The notes under the pieces were generated by a model. It saw only the letters and a list, made by a program, of their open reading frames with translations, had not been told where the DNA came from and searched no databases. Of a stretch of 64,000 bases of DNA, positions 11,528 through 21,129 are shown piece after piece. The number at the start of each line of letters is the position of its first letter. Position 1 is the first letter of the stretch. This DNA is from Scolanthus callimorphus (lineage: Eukaryota; Cnidaria; Anthozoa; Actiniaria; Edwardsiidae), in assembly GCA_033964015.1 (NCBI GenBank), contig CM066915.1, forward strand, positions 15,354,372-15,418,371, in the 5' to 3' direction. Both the position numbers and the translations under genes were made by a program.

Positions 11528-13144
11528 GGTTCGTTTGTTTTTCATCCAATCGAACCATCTGAAGTTATTTTAGAAGTCTTAACCTTGCCTAACAACAAGG
11601 CCTGTGGGCTTTACTCTTGTCCGATTCGCGCACTCAAGTGTGCAATCAATGACTTATCTTACCCCTTGACGGAGATTTATAATACCTCTATTGAAAAAAG
11701 GTATTTTTCCACGAAAACTCAAATTAGCTAAAATTATTCCATTATTTAAAGCAGATGATGAGACGGACCCTAACAATTATCGTCCGATCTCGCTTCTCTC
11801 AATTTTCAACCAAATATTTGAAAAACTAATGTATAAGAGACTCAAATCTTATCTTGAGATCAACAATGTAATATGTGAATTTCAAAAACAAAATTCAAAA
11901 ATTCAAACAAATATGGACAAGAAGTTATACTCCTGTGGTGTATTTATCGATCTGAGCAAAGCGTTTGACACGGTAGATCATAATATCCTTTTAGGAAAGC
12001 TAAGTCATTATGGGGTAAGGGGGGTAATAAATGATTGGTTTGCTTCTTATCTTAAAGGTCGGCTCCAGACAACAGAAATTCGAAATAGCATATCGGAAAA
12101 GCATGAAACGCTATGTGGCGTTCCTCAAGGGTCCGTGCTCGGCCCGTTGCTCTTTCTATTATATATTAATGACATATGCAATTCCTCTGATGTCCTTCAG
12201 TTTTTCCTCTTTGCTGATGATACAAATTTGTTATACGCGGATAAAAGTCTGAAAATTTTGGAAACTAAAATAAACTTAGAATTGGCTAAAGTAGGCCAGT
12301 GGCTTATTGCGAATAAACTTACATTAAATTTTAAAAAGTCTAACTTTGTAATCTTCCATCCTTCTCAAAAGAAGGTTGATTATCAACCTTCAATTAAACT
12401 TTTTGATAATAACTCTAAGCGATTGGTAACTCTCGAAAGTAGTAATTATGTAAAGTACCTTGGTGTCTTGATTGATAGCAATTTAAACTGGAAGCATCAT
12501 ATTAACCATGTTACATTGAAAATTAGCAAAACTGTAGGTATCATCTCTAGATTAAGGCACACAGTACCACTAAGCGTTTTGATGAGCCTTTACAGGACGT
12601 TAATTCTACCTTACCTCTCTTACGGTATTGTTGCTTGGGGGCATGCTGCTAATAAGTACATAAATAAACTACTTGTTCTTCAAAAGAGACTAATGCATTT
12701 TGCGCATAGACAGCAACACGCAATTCCCCTTTTCCTGGCAACTGATTTTTTGCCTATTCACATGATTTATTTTAAAAAGGCGCATGTCTTATGCACGACA
12801 TCTCAAACAATACTGCCCCAGTTTTAATACAAAATCTATTTACCAAATCCCATGATGTGCATAACTACAATACGCGATCTGCTTCTAGTGGAAATTTTCA
12901 GATTCAGTCTTCTAGACTTGAATTACAAAAATTGTCATTTTCTCGATCCGGTCCTGTCCTATGGAATTCTTTGCCAGTAAATTTGCGCAATCAAACTAAG
13001 AAAACCTTCAAAAATAATTTACATGTCTTGCTAATACAAAACTATTTTTATCGGAGGATATGTATATTGGTGTCCAGGATATCGTTTCAAAAATACAGAA
13101 ATGAGATAAATTATTTAATAATATTAACAAAATACAATTATTGA
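11528..13144 (+). pseudogene. LINE reverse transcriptase pseudogene
   Basis: The first frame (about 11528-11690, containing NNKACGLYSCPIRALK) shifts near 11690 into the frame that runs to 12827. Motifs in order are NYRPISLLS, IDLSKAFDTVDH, GVPQGSVLGPLLFLLYIND, the catalytic FADDTNLL, and YLGVLID. The FGFR-type segment usually found between the first two is missing, which implies a short internal deletion near 11900. A further shift near 12790-12827 leads to the C-terminal part (HNYNTR, LWNSLP), which ends at 13144. With a missing endonuclease, a deletion and two shifts, it is not functional. Confidence 0.85.
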
Positions 13145-13372
13145 AAAAAAAAATGAAAAAAAAAAAAAGAAAAGGAAAGAATTGTTAAATTTAGGTAGAT
13201 CAGTTGAAAGAGACAAAATACAAGAGTAATACTGTAATAACATTATCTGTAAACTTTTTTTTTCCCAGCTTCCCGCCCCGATTAGCTTTATGCTATTAAG
13301 TGGGTTGACTGATGACTGTATTCAATGTTTTATATTGGAAATAATAAAAATTGTATTGTATTGTATTGTACG
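11528..13372 (+). mobile_element. jockey/CR1-like non-LTR retrotransposon, 5'-truncated and broken
   Basis: The element keeps part of the region before reverse transcriptase, the RT domain, the C-terminal NYNTR region, and a 3' tail of ATTGT repeats (13353-13371). Such microsatellite tails are common in CR1/L2-type LINEs. The endonuclease is absent. Confidence 0.85.
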
Positions 13373-13602
13373 TCTTTTCAGCGAAAAACAAAAACATTCA
13401 CGCAAAACTTCGACTTGGTGTTCGACTCGGTACGAGAAATGCGGTTTGCTAACCATCTGGAAATTTTTTTCTGGTCATTAACCCCCCACCCCTCTGGAAA
13501 TTACTAGGCCTTTGACCCCCCACCCCTCTGGAATTTCCAATCCCTTGGGGGGGGGGGGGGGGGAGGGGAGGGGGGTATGGATATTTTTTGGAAACACACA
13601 AC

Positions 13603-14057
13603 AAACCACATCAGCAAAATGTTTTGTGTTTATATTTCGCACAAAATTGTTGCTTGTCCTGTGACTATAGTGCCCCTGACCTTCTACTTGCCCTTCAGCA
13701 TTTCTTAGACCTGTTTCAAACGTCGTGCTTCTCATGTGCCGAACCTAATTGTCCTGAGAATTATTTCAGGCTTAGTAATAGTTTCAAGTAACAGAGACAG
13801 TAAAAATATAAGAAAATAGATAACCTATAATAAAAACAATTGGAATGTTAAATTAGTTTTTTGCCATATGTTTTTCTTTTGGAAGTTATGAAGAGAAAAC
13901 AAATGTGCCAAGCACGACGTTTGAAATGGGCCTTACTTGCCCAGGACAAGTGGACAGCCGCTAAGGTTGAGAACTGGGGTTTCATCATCTCATAAACCAT
14001 GTTTATTTTTTTCTGGTTACAATTCGGCCAAAGCAATTTTTATTACAGTATAATTAC
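13603..14057. repeat. dispersed repeat, copy also near 35697-35840
   Basis: GCAAAATGTTTT(G/A)TGTTTATA, TTGCTTGTCCTGTGACTA and the CTTGCC/GGACAAGTGGACA boxes occur in the same order in both places. No coding function is recognised. Confidence 0.6.
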
Positions 14058-14255
14058 TTACTTTTCTGATTGTTTCAACATTGTCTCAAATTCTTTTACC
14101 CTGGTTTCTCTCTCTTTAGTTCCCACAGCACTAGGCCTCTTCTCCTTGACTTCTTTTATAGCTTGCTCTGCTGTGCAGTCATTAGCCCAGACAGTATAAC
14201 ATGCAAGCATGATGCTAGCTCTTCCTTGTCCTTCCCCACAATGTAGTGCTACAGC
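14058..14255 (-). CDS. DUSP23-like phosphatase gene C, exon 2 (catalytic loop)
   Basis: This is the C-terminal exon of the leftmost phosphatase gene. It follows an acceptor CAG in phase 0, begins AVALHC and ends at TAA (14058-14060). The signature loop reads HCGEGQGRASIML: the nucleophilic Cys (about residue 111) and Arg (about 117) are present. The Thr/Ser that normally follows Arg is Ala here, although a Ser comes next. It is followed by ACYTVWAN, a helix EQAIKEVKEKRP, and a charged end. Exon 1 is at 17675-17989. Confidence 0.82.
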   Translation of the reverse strand, partial: AVALHCGEGQGRASIMLACYTVWANDCTAEQAIKEVKEKRPSAVGTKERETRVKEFETMLKQSEK

Positions 14256-17200
14256 CTGGCATCAAAGAACAGTTGAGACAGGAATCCTTTACATTTATAT
14301 AAACATAAGGGAAATTTTTGCAAAAGTGTTAGGAGTTTTGATGGACATCCATGGGTAGCTTATTGTGTCCTCATAGATCCCTGACCCTGTTGCAGAGTGA
14401 ATCCATTACGAGTCCGAGTTAAATCGAGTCCAAGTCAAACTTACGAGTCAATGATAAAAACTACTTTTACCTTTATTTAGTATAATTACTCAAGTGATTA
14501 TAAGAATGTCTGCACGCTGATTGGTGGAGAGGTTCGTTTTCTCTCACTATAATCACCTACAGGTGATTATAACATTGGAAGGATTGGGAGTGCGTGCGCA
14601 AGTTTTGTTATGATCATCAAAAAGTCCAACAAAGACACGTTTTTCTGTCTAAGGTCCTGTTTACATGAAAGGAGGGTGCCCCTAGGGGATAGGGACACCC
14701 TATCTGGGGACTGTTCATTTTTATCAGGGAAGGGGGGCTGGTGGAAATGAGGAGCGGGGGAGGGGGGCTCACCCAAAAAAATACGGCCTCAAAGGGGGGC
14801 CCACTAAAAGTAATACGGCCCTAAAGGAGGGTCACCAAAAAAAATACAAGCACATAACAGGGAGGGAACGAAAAGTTTGTATTTCTTCTATAGCATGCTG
14901 TAGGCAAGAAAATACTGACTCACAGTACAACTACCTACAACTCAATGTGTATTCTAAAGGCTTGGATTAGGGACGTGTCATTATTTAGTGGGGGAAGGGC
15001 TCCTATTTTTGTGGGGAGGGTCCTATTTTTTTGGCAGGTCTATAAAGGGATGGTCCAAATTTTTCCTGTTTGGGAGAGGGTCATAATTTTTTTAACAACA
15101 TTTGGATGATGAAGAGAATGAAAGCTGCAGATAGTAGTTATTCCAGCTCGTTCTCATCACATTTTTCTAATTAACTTCACTTAATACTTAATAACAATTT
15201 TGGCACGCTTCCCACACATGAAGAATGACATCTAAGTGAATGTTATTCACTTAATTTATGAGGTCATATCGTCTGTGGTCCGGGCCTGTTTGCTGTCTGT
15301 GGTTGTGGCCCAGACCAGGAAACATATTAATGATGTAAGCTGTCATGGCCTGGACTAGTTTTGTCTAATGTCTGTGGTCGGGACCCAGACTAGTAAATTA
15401 TTAGAAACATAAAGAGGGTAGTCTATCTTTGCATAGAGGAAACGTTTTGAAACATGCTCTCTGTGGTAGTGGCCCAGGGTAAATTTGTTTGTTGTCTGTG
15501 GTTGTGGCCGGTGTTTTGGTAATGACGAATTTCGTTATTACTTGCATATACATATGCAAACAAAATTACGTTAAAACAACAAAACGTAAAACGAATAAAC
15601 TATATAATATACTTAGCCTGAAAACTATATATACTTAGCCTATAAACTATATATACTTAGCCTGAATTCGGCCGTTAACTAACGACGAGATTCGCGATCA
15701 CTAACGAAATACGTTATTACCATAATTCCCGGTTGTGGTCCAGCCCAGGAAACATGTGAAGGATTTCTGTGGAACAGGCTCCCTGGGGAATTGGGCAATT
15801 CCAGAAAATAGATGTACCCTCCCCACGGGCGGCACTAGTTTTTGACCCCCCATGCATCCAGAATTTCCAAAATGGTTTACCCCCCCATGCATATAGAATT
15901 CCGGACAGGTTAAAGAAATCCAGCTTCGAAACCCCCCTTGCAATCAGAATTCCGAGCTCTTAAACCCCTCCATCCCAACAGAATTTCCAAATGCCGCCCG
16001 TGGGGGAGGTACCTTTATTTTCTGGAATTGCCCATTACGAAATTGCAGCTCGCTGAGCACATTCAAAACGGGTATTAAATGGCAAACATGTAAACCAGTC
16101 TTTTTATTACAGCTATTGTGTTTCTTGTTCAATTTTAATAAAGACTGACGTTTCTCTGTATGCGTAAATAAAGTTGTATGTATGTCTGAAATGTGAAAAA
16201 GGCACAGTAAAAATATACTTCCTCCATCATTTTGCTTTTTCTCAACATGGGTACCCTGTGGTAAATGCTTCATATGTTTACTTCTAAATTTCAGGATGTT
16301 CCATTGAAGGGATTTTTTTGGGATTTTTAGTAGGTTATACTAAGGTCTCCTCAAGCCTTCATTTTGCAGTGAAATAAATTCGCTGCAAATTAGTTTAACT
16401 AGGAACCACAGATTGACTGGACTACTCTGTCACACCATTAACCAGGGACTAGGCCGCACCAGCCCCCCTCTGTCACACAGGGACTATTCCGCACCACCCC
16501 CCTCTGTAACACCATTAACCTGGGACTAGGCTGCACCACCCGCCTAAGGGGTGGACCATTAGAAAGTGGGGGAGGGGGGGTGGCAATTCCCAAAAAAAAA
16601 TTCGCGCAAGGCCAATCCTTCCGAAAAAATATTCTTGCAGAGATTCAAGCTAGAAAATAAAAATCCTACAAAGACATGGCTTGGGCTCTCGTTAAAAAGC
16701 TGTCTGAGGCTGCATATTTATTTAAAAATGAAAGCAGTCTGGATGAAGCAGCGAAACCTGAAGTCCGAAAAGGAGATACCAAAATTTCGGCGCGCTTCGC
16801 GCGCATAAAGAATAGAACTCGTATCATTTCTTAGAACTCGCGCAACAAAGACATTGCCTTACAAGAACAAGTGTATTGCCAAGGAAAACAAACTCTCCCA
16901 AAAATGCCCTTGGAGTGATAGACCTGACAGGCAGTCACTATGTTCAAAGAAAGAACACTTAGGTAAGCGTGACTTCGACGTTACAAGTATAGCAATTCGT
17001 CATTTGGACTGCTTCACGCAAATGAATAATAATAATTTCGTCATTTGCGAAATTAAAACCTACAGGCTCTGCTCACTATAAACATGAAACCGGAATGTTG
17101 CTCTATCCTTTCTCTGAGCCTTCATTGCGTTTACCAAAAATCGGGCGCGCTTCGCGCGCAACGATAGAAAAATGCAATACCCTATATAAATATAGCATAA

Positions 17201-17989
17201 GAAAATTTGTTGTACATATAAATAGAGGAACAGGATTTTCTTACTCCATTTCTGAACCAATCTAAATATGATATAAGAAATATACATAAAGCAATAGGAT
17301 TTGGGTGGCCTGTTGGAACGGAACGCCACGGTATATATCCACTGTCCGGCTGTCTATGCTTCTCGCTCTGACAAGTTTCGATATATATGTATAACGTGTT
17401 ATGACTACAAGATATGTTGTGTGTGTGTCTGCCGAAAAAAAATTCGTACATGGCCTTCGGGCCCGAAAAAAAATTCTTGCACAACTTGATCACCGGAAAA
17501 AAATTCATACGCAAAAATATTGCCACACACCCCCCTCCCCCAGTTTCTAATGGTCCACCCCTAATGTGGGAGAGTTGTCAGCTATGTAGCTGCCCCCCCT
17601 AACCTATTTCGAAGATATACTTAGAACTTCACTTGAAAAGTGTGATTTGCGTAGAAAATCTCGTGACAACTCACCCATCCCTGGTTGTTCACATCATTTA
17701 CAACATCAATGAATTGTTTGGCTTGTTCTACTGTTGGCATCCCTCCTCCCTCGATCGGCATATGAACGCTTGATATTTCCACGCCATGAAAATCTGGTAC
17801 TTCTTTCGACAGGGAGACCAAATGTGTCACGCCTTTGTCTTTGAGAAATTCGAAATCGCTGCGGTATTTCGGTCGTGCAAGAGCAGCTAGTTTCCCCTCA
17901 GCTAGCCACCAAAACCCATTTGGAATATCTAAGGTGTGCACACTGAATAATCTGTACAACGTAGGGATATATCTTGTAGCTTTAAACAT
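14058..17989 (-). CDS. DUSP23-like atypical dual-specificity phosphatase, gene C (two exons)
   Basis: The joined exons (17989-17675, 14255-14058) give about 170 residues, close to the 150 of human DUSP23 with an N-terminal extension. The family removes phosphate from Tyr/Ser/Thr residues or small substrates through a Cys-Arg loop. The N-terminal part (GFWWLAEGKLAALARP, GVTHLVSLSKEVPDFHG) matches the DUSP23 fold, and exon 2 holds the loop HCGEGQGR. The general-acid position lies in MPIEGGGMPT, where the usual Asp aligns to Gly. With the altered residue after Arg, activity may be reduced or substrate choice altered; this is inference. The start ATG at 17989 has inverted CCAAT boxes upstream. 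Paralogues A and B lie to the right on the same strand. Confidence 0.82.
15516..15727. mobile_element. small inverted-repeat element with tandem core
   Basis: The ends TGGTAATGACGAATTTCGTTA and TAACGAAATACGTTATTACCA form diverged inverted repeats of about 21 bp. The centre has three roughly 22-bp units containing TATACTTAGCCT. No target duplication is seen. Confidence 0.55.
15793..16033. mobile_element. compact C-rich inverted-repeat element (GGGCAATTCC family)
   Basis: This 241-bp element has arms beginning GGGCAATTCCAGAAAATA and continuing to the GGGCGGCA box on both sides. ATT flanks it (15790-15792 and 16034-16036). The inside is a row of modules, each a C run followed by a CATGCAT- or AGAATTCC-like box. 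It is the deleted form of the larger relative at 36306-39338, with the same modules in the same order when that element is read on the opposite strand. Confidence 0.8.
16548..17561. mobile_element. PIF/Harbinger-like non-autonomous DNA transposon
   Basis: The termini GGGGTGGACCATTAGAAA and its complement flank 1,014 bp. TAA is duplicated at 16545-16547 and 17562-17564, matching the TWA target preference of PIF/Harbinger elements. The subterminal runs are G-rich at the left and C-rich at the right. No transposase is visible. A decayed relative of the interior is at 3125-3450. Confidence 0.78.
17675..17989 (-). CDS. DUSP23-like phosphatase gene C, exon 1
   Basis: This 105-codon exon runs from the ATG at 17989 to TGG|GTGAGT (phase 0). 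It carries the N-terminal half of the phosphatase fold: GFWWLAEGKLAALARPKYRS, then GVTHLVSLSKEVPDF, and MPIEGGGMPTVEQAKQF. The Asp that acts as general acid in relatives is replaced by Gly in the MPIEGGG segment. The start is supported by alignment with the leader of gene B. Confidence 0.82.
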
Positions 17990-18111
17990 TTAGTCTTTGC
18001 ACTGCAGTCCGAGAAGATACCGTAAGTTTGCAAAATAGATCGTACTCCCCCTGGCACCGTTCAGATTACTGACCCGTAACGCAAAGCACAGCAAGGAGTC
18101 ATAGCAGGCTG

Positions 18112-18152
18112 TGATTGGTCCGTTTTAGTCATGTGACCAAAATAAACCAATC
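18112..18152 (-). promoter_or_regulatory. CCAAT-box pair upstream of phosphatase gene C
   Basis: CCAAT lies on the gene strand at 18118-18114 and in the opposite orientation at 18147-18151, about 125-160 bp upstream of the start codon. Such pairs are usual NF-Y sites in animal promoters. There is no clear TATA box. Confidence 0.4.
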
Positions 18153-18782
18153 AGTTCATCGCCCGCGCTTATTGAACCACGGTATAGTTTATAGTGACCC
18201 TTGGCGGCGGTCTCTTTTAGTTCTGATCATCTTGCTCGCCGGTGAAGCTGTTCATGTGCGACGGTCCTTTTAGTAAATTGACTGATGAATGAGATGCATG
18301 GATTGCGTCAAGTTACTGTGATCAAGATAAAGGTAAGGTAAAAGATATATTGATAAATATCAAGTAATGTTCGGCTTCGACAGAAACTTTCCTGGGTGGC
18401 TTCGCTTTCCTGCATATGAACTAGCCCCTCAAATGCAAACTGCAAAGTATCTATGACCATAACGTGATAAGATCAATGCCATTGATTAAATAATTAAATT
18501 TTGAATCAAGAAATACGTGGATACTAAACGGTTAGCTTGGTTACTACTGCTAACATAATTTCATAAGCATCCTGCCTTCCATGACAGCACAGGGTACCCA
18601 GTTAAAGCAATGTAATTCTAATGATAAATTTACCCACACTGATTTACCTTTGTCATAAGACAATGATCTTTTTAACACCAGATAATATTTCTAAATCCAT
18701 TAATGTTTCTTAATGTTCATAAATGGAAATCAATTCCCTTTACAGTTACTGATAATTTACTGGTAATGTACATAATCAGGAG

Positions 18783-20450
18783 TTTCCTAATGGTCATGTG
18801 TCGCGGGTCGCAGGTTTGAAGTCGCATGTTGTGGGTTTGAAGTTGCAGGTTTTAAAAAGTTGTAGATTATGAAGTCGCAGGTTTGAAAAAGTTGTAGATT
18901 TGAAGTCGCGGGTTTGAAAAAGTTATAGATTTGAAGTCCAAGCTTTAAAAAAAGTTATTTAGTGTACATGAACGTTGTACCAGCTTACTAGTCTTCATCA
19001 TCGCCGCACCCTACTGAGTTTCTACAATCTATATTATTGACTCAATGAAGAGCATTCCCCGGCATACAACAATACAAGGAAATTGACTCTGTTTTGACTT
19101 CTCATTTGAGGAAGAAAAACATTTTTGAAAATCACCAGGGGATAAAGGGAACACAGTTTTCAAGCATTAACTTTAAACAGGTTGGTAACTGCAATGTATA
19201 CCGAGTAAACACACCTAATGAGAGAATAGTAGCTAATAAATTAAAAAAAGATATTCATCGTGAATAGATACTTATGAAATATTGCTTACTGCAACTGTCA
19301 CTGACAGGTAAAGTCGCTGATTACCACACAGTTGAATGTTTTCAACTCCTTTTAGTGCTATTACGTTTTTGCAGTATCTGATTTGCACACAGGTAGCCCA
19401 AGCTCTTGTTTCATATTTTAATAAATTTGAATGAATTTAGGCTGTTTTAGCACTCGGCATAGCTTGCATTTTAGCTATGTTGCAGTCGAAATTTGTAAAA
19501 TAGAAGAACCATTTGCCACAAAACTCGATCATGAGTTCTAAGTTCTGTTTTTACCTGTCTCAATATTACGAGACACCAACCGATATCAACTGGGTTTGCA
19601 AGGCATTCTGGGTCATTTTCAACTTGTCAATGACTTCCCCGCCCTCCCCTCGTACCTAAAAAAAACTCAAAACAAAGCTCATAATATTGAGACAGGTAAA
19701 AACAGAACCTAGAACTCATGATCAAGTTTTGTGGCAAATGGTTCTTCGTACATTGAGTATTATCGAGACATTTACTCCGGCTATCTATTTTGTATGATTA
19801 ATCGAGCATAGTGCTGGCAGAGATTGATGTGAGTTGAACCGATTTTCTTTAATTTCTTTTGCCGAAAGCAGTGACCACCTGTCGCGGCCATGTTTCCTAC
19901 CTTCTCTTTCTCTTAGGTGGGGGAGGTTTGTGAATGATATCTCTCGTAAAAGTGATCCAAATGGCCTTAGTCTTAGAGGATATCACAAAGGCCTAATAAA
20001 CAATACACATGATTGAACAATTCTTTTATTTTCATTATTTTACAAATTTCGACTGCAACATAGCTAAAATGCAAGCTATGCAGAGTGCTAAAACAGCCTA
20101 AATTAATTCAAATTTATTAAATATGAAACAAGAGCTTGGGCAACCTGTGATTTGCATTCTCTACTTCAAAGCAGGGGCTCATAAATAAAATGTAAATAAT
20201 GCACATAAGCATGCCTGGAAGCTTAGGAGTTCAAATCTTTAAGGAATTTGAACTGAGAAGTAATGCTCATTAAACTAACTTTTTAGAAACCCGCAACTTC
20301 AAATCTACAGCTTTTTAAAACCCTTGACTTCAAATCTACAGCTTTTTAAAACCTGTGACTTCAAACCCGTGACTTTTCCAAACCAGCGACTTCAAACCCG
20401 CGACATGCAACTGCAAACCCTTGACCTGCGACATGCGACCATTAGGGAAA
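18783..20450. mobile_element. large foldback element, TAATGGTC family
   Basis: The outer arms begin TTTCC(C)TAATGGTC and continue as tandem GTCGCGGGTTTGAA/AAAAGTTGTAGATTTGAA units (18783-18960; inverted at 20285-20450). Middle arms (about 19385-19505 and 20035-20155, with GGCTGTTTTAGCACTC) and inner arms (about 19505-19565 and 19680-19745, with ACCTGTCTCAATATTA) make a nested palindrome. There is no transposase. It shares the terminal TAATGGTCGCGGGT logic with 2104-2876. Confidence 0.72.
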
Positions 20451-20599
20451 TTCATGTATCAGTCAATGCCAGCAATGACCATACATGTTTCTACAATTCT
20501 CATTCATGGGTCAGAACTCTTTCCATAATGGATAATTAGTGAAAAAACAACATTCATGTCTCTATGAAATGGGATTCAGGAAATTCCCATTAAATCCAG

Positions 20600-20680
20600 T
20601 GTGGTTCCAGAAAATATCCATACCCCCTCCACAGAAGGGTGTTGAGATTTGACCCCCTCACTCCAGTGAAAAATACAGTG
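20600..20680. repeat. single end of the GTGTGTTTCC C-rich element family
   Basis: TTCCAGAAAATATCCATACC, then CACAGAAGGGTGTTGA and GACCCCCTCACTCC, parallel the left end at 10725-10800. No right end is nearby, so it is a truncated copy. Confidence 0.65.
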
Positions 20681-20943
20681 TTTGTATGGAAATAAAAAGC
20701 GGGTCAATAATAGTCCTTTCATTATTTTCCAAATAAATTTTCAAGCTGTTTCACATGCTCTGTGAAAAGAAAGCAGAATAATACTGTGTTGCACTTGTAT
20801 CCTCCATTTTTAGTGTTTTAAATAAAAATTCACAGTTGCCCAGAAAAAAAAACAATATGCGCTTTGTTTTGGTCTGATGCTTGTCCTTGGAAAGTCCTTG
20901 ATTATTTTCATAAATATGCTTAAATATGCCCATAAAGAAGTAT

Positions 20944-21129
20944 TTATTTTAAGCTAGCAGCAAATTTTCCTACAAGTTTTTCCTGTTCTATAGTTTCTAC
21001 CGATCCAGGTCTTTTGGTCCGTACTCTGATTACAGCATCATTAGCAGTATAAGCCTTGTGTTTAACCAAGTAACATGCCAGCATTGTGCCCACTCGACCT
21101 TTGCCATATGCACAATGTACTGCTACTGC
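20944..21129 (-). CDS. DUSP23-like phosphatase gene A, exon 2 (catalytic loop)
   Basis: It follows acceptor CAG in phase 0 and encodes 61 residues to TAA (20944-20946). The loop is HCAYGKGRVGTML: Cys (about residue 102) and Arg (about 108) are present, and the residue after Arg is Val where relatives have Thr. It then reads ACYLVKHKAYTANDAVIRVR, RPGSVETIEQEK, very close to the DUSP23 C-terminal helix pattern. Exon 1 is at 22894-23181. Confidence 0.85.
   Translation of the reverse strand, partial: AVAVHCAYGKGRVGTMLACYLVKHKAYTANDAVIRVRTKRPGSVETIEQEKLVGKFAASLK

Larger units (their letters stand above)
10725..13599. mobile_element. C-rich inverted-repeat element (GTGTGTTTCC family) with nested LINE
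   Basis: The termini are inverted: GTGTGTTTCCAAAAAATATC at the left and its complement ending at 13599. AAC directly precedes (10722-10724) and follows (13600-13602), which fits a 3-bp target duplication. Each end carries modules of a C run followed by a (T/A)CTGGAATTTCC-like box: 10780-10805, 10818-10840 and 10865-10890 at the left, 13483-13550 at the right. A 5'-truncated LINE (about 11520-13372) fills most of the interior and probably inserted later. No transposase frame was found. A single end of the same family is at about 20605-20680. Confidence 0.75.
14256..17674 (-). other. intron of phosphatase gene C, filled with mobile elements
   Basis: It holds a one-sided copy of the TTTAGTATAATTACTC family (about 14478-14660), G-rich modular repeats (14650-14840), diverged TCTGTGGTYGTGGCC repeats (15265-15500), an inverted-repeat unit with three tandem ATATACTTAGCCT repeats (about 15516-15727), the short GGGCAATTCC element (15793-16033) and a Harbinger-like element (16548-17561). 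Confidence 0.7.

Noticed and set aside
20930..20946. Alternative 3' exon for phosphatase gene A
   Set aside because: The stop at 20944 follows the usual C-terminal helix at the expected length, so no further coding exon is needed.
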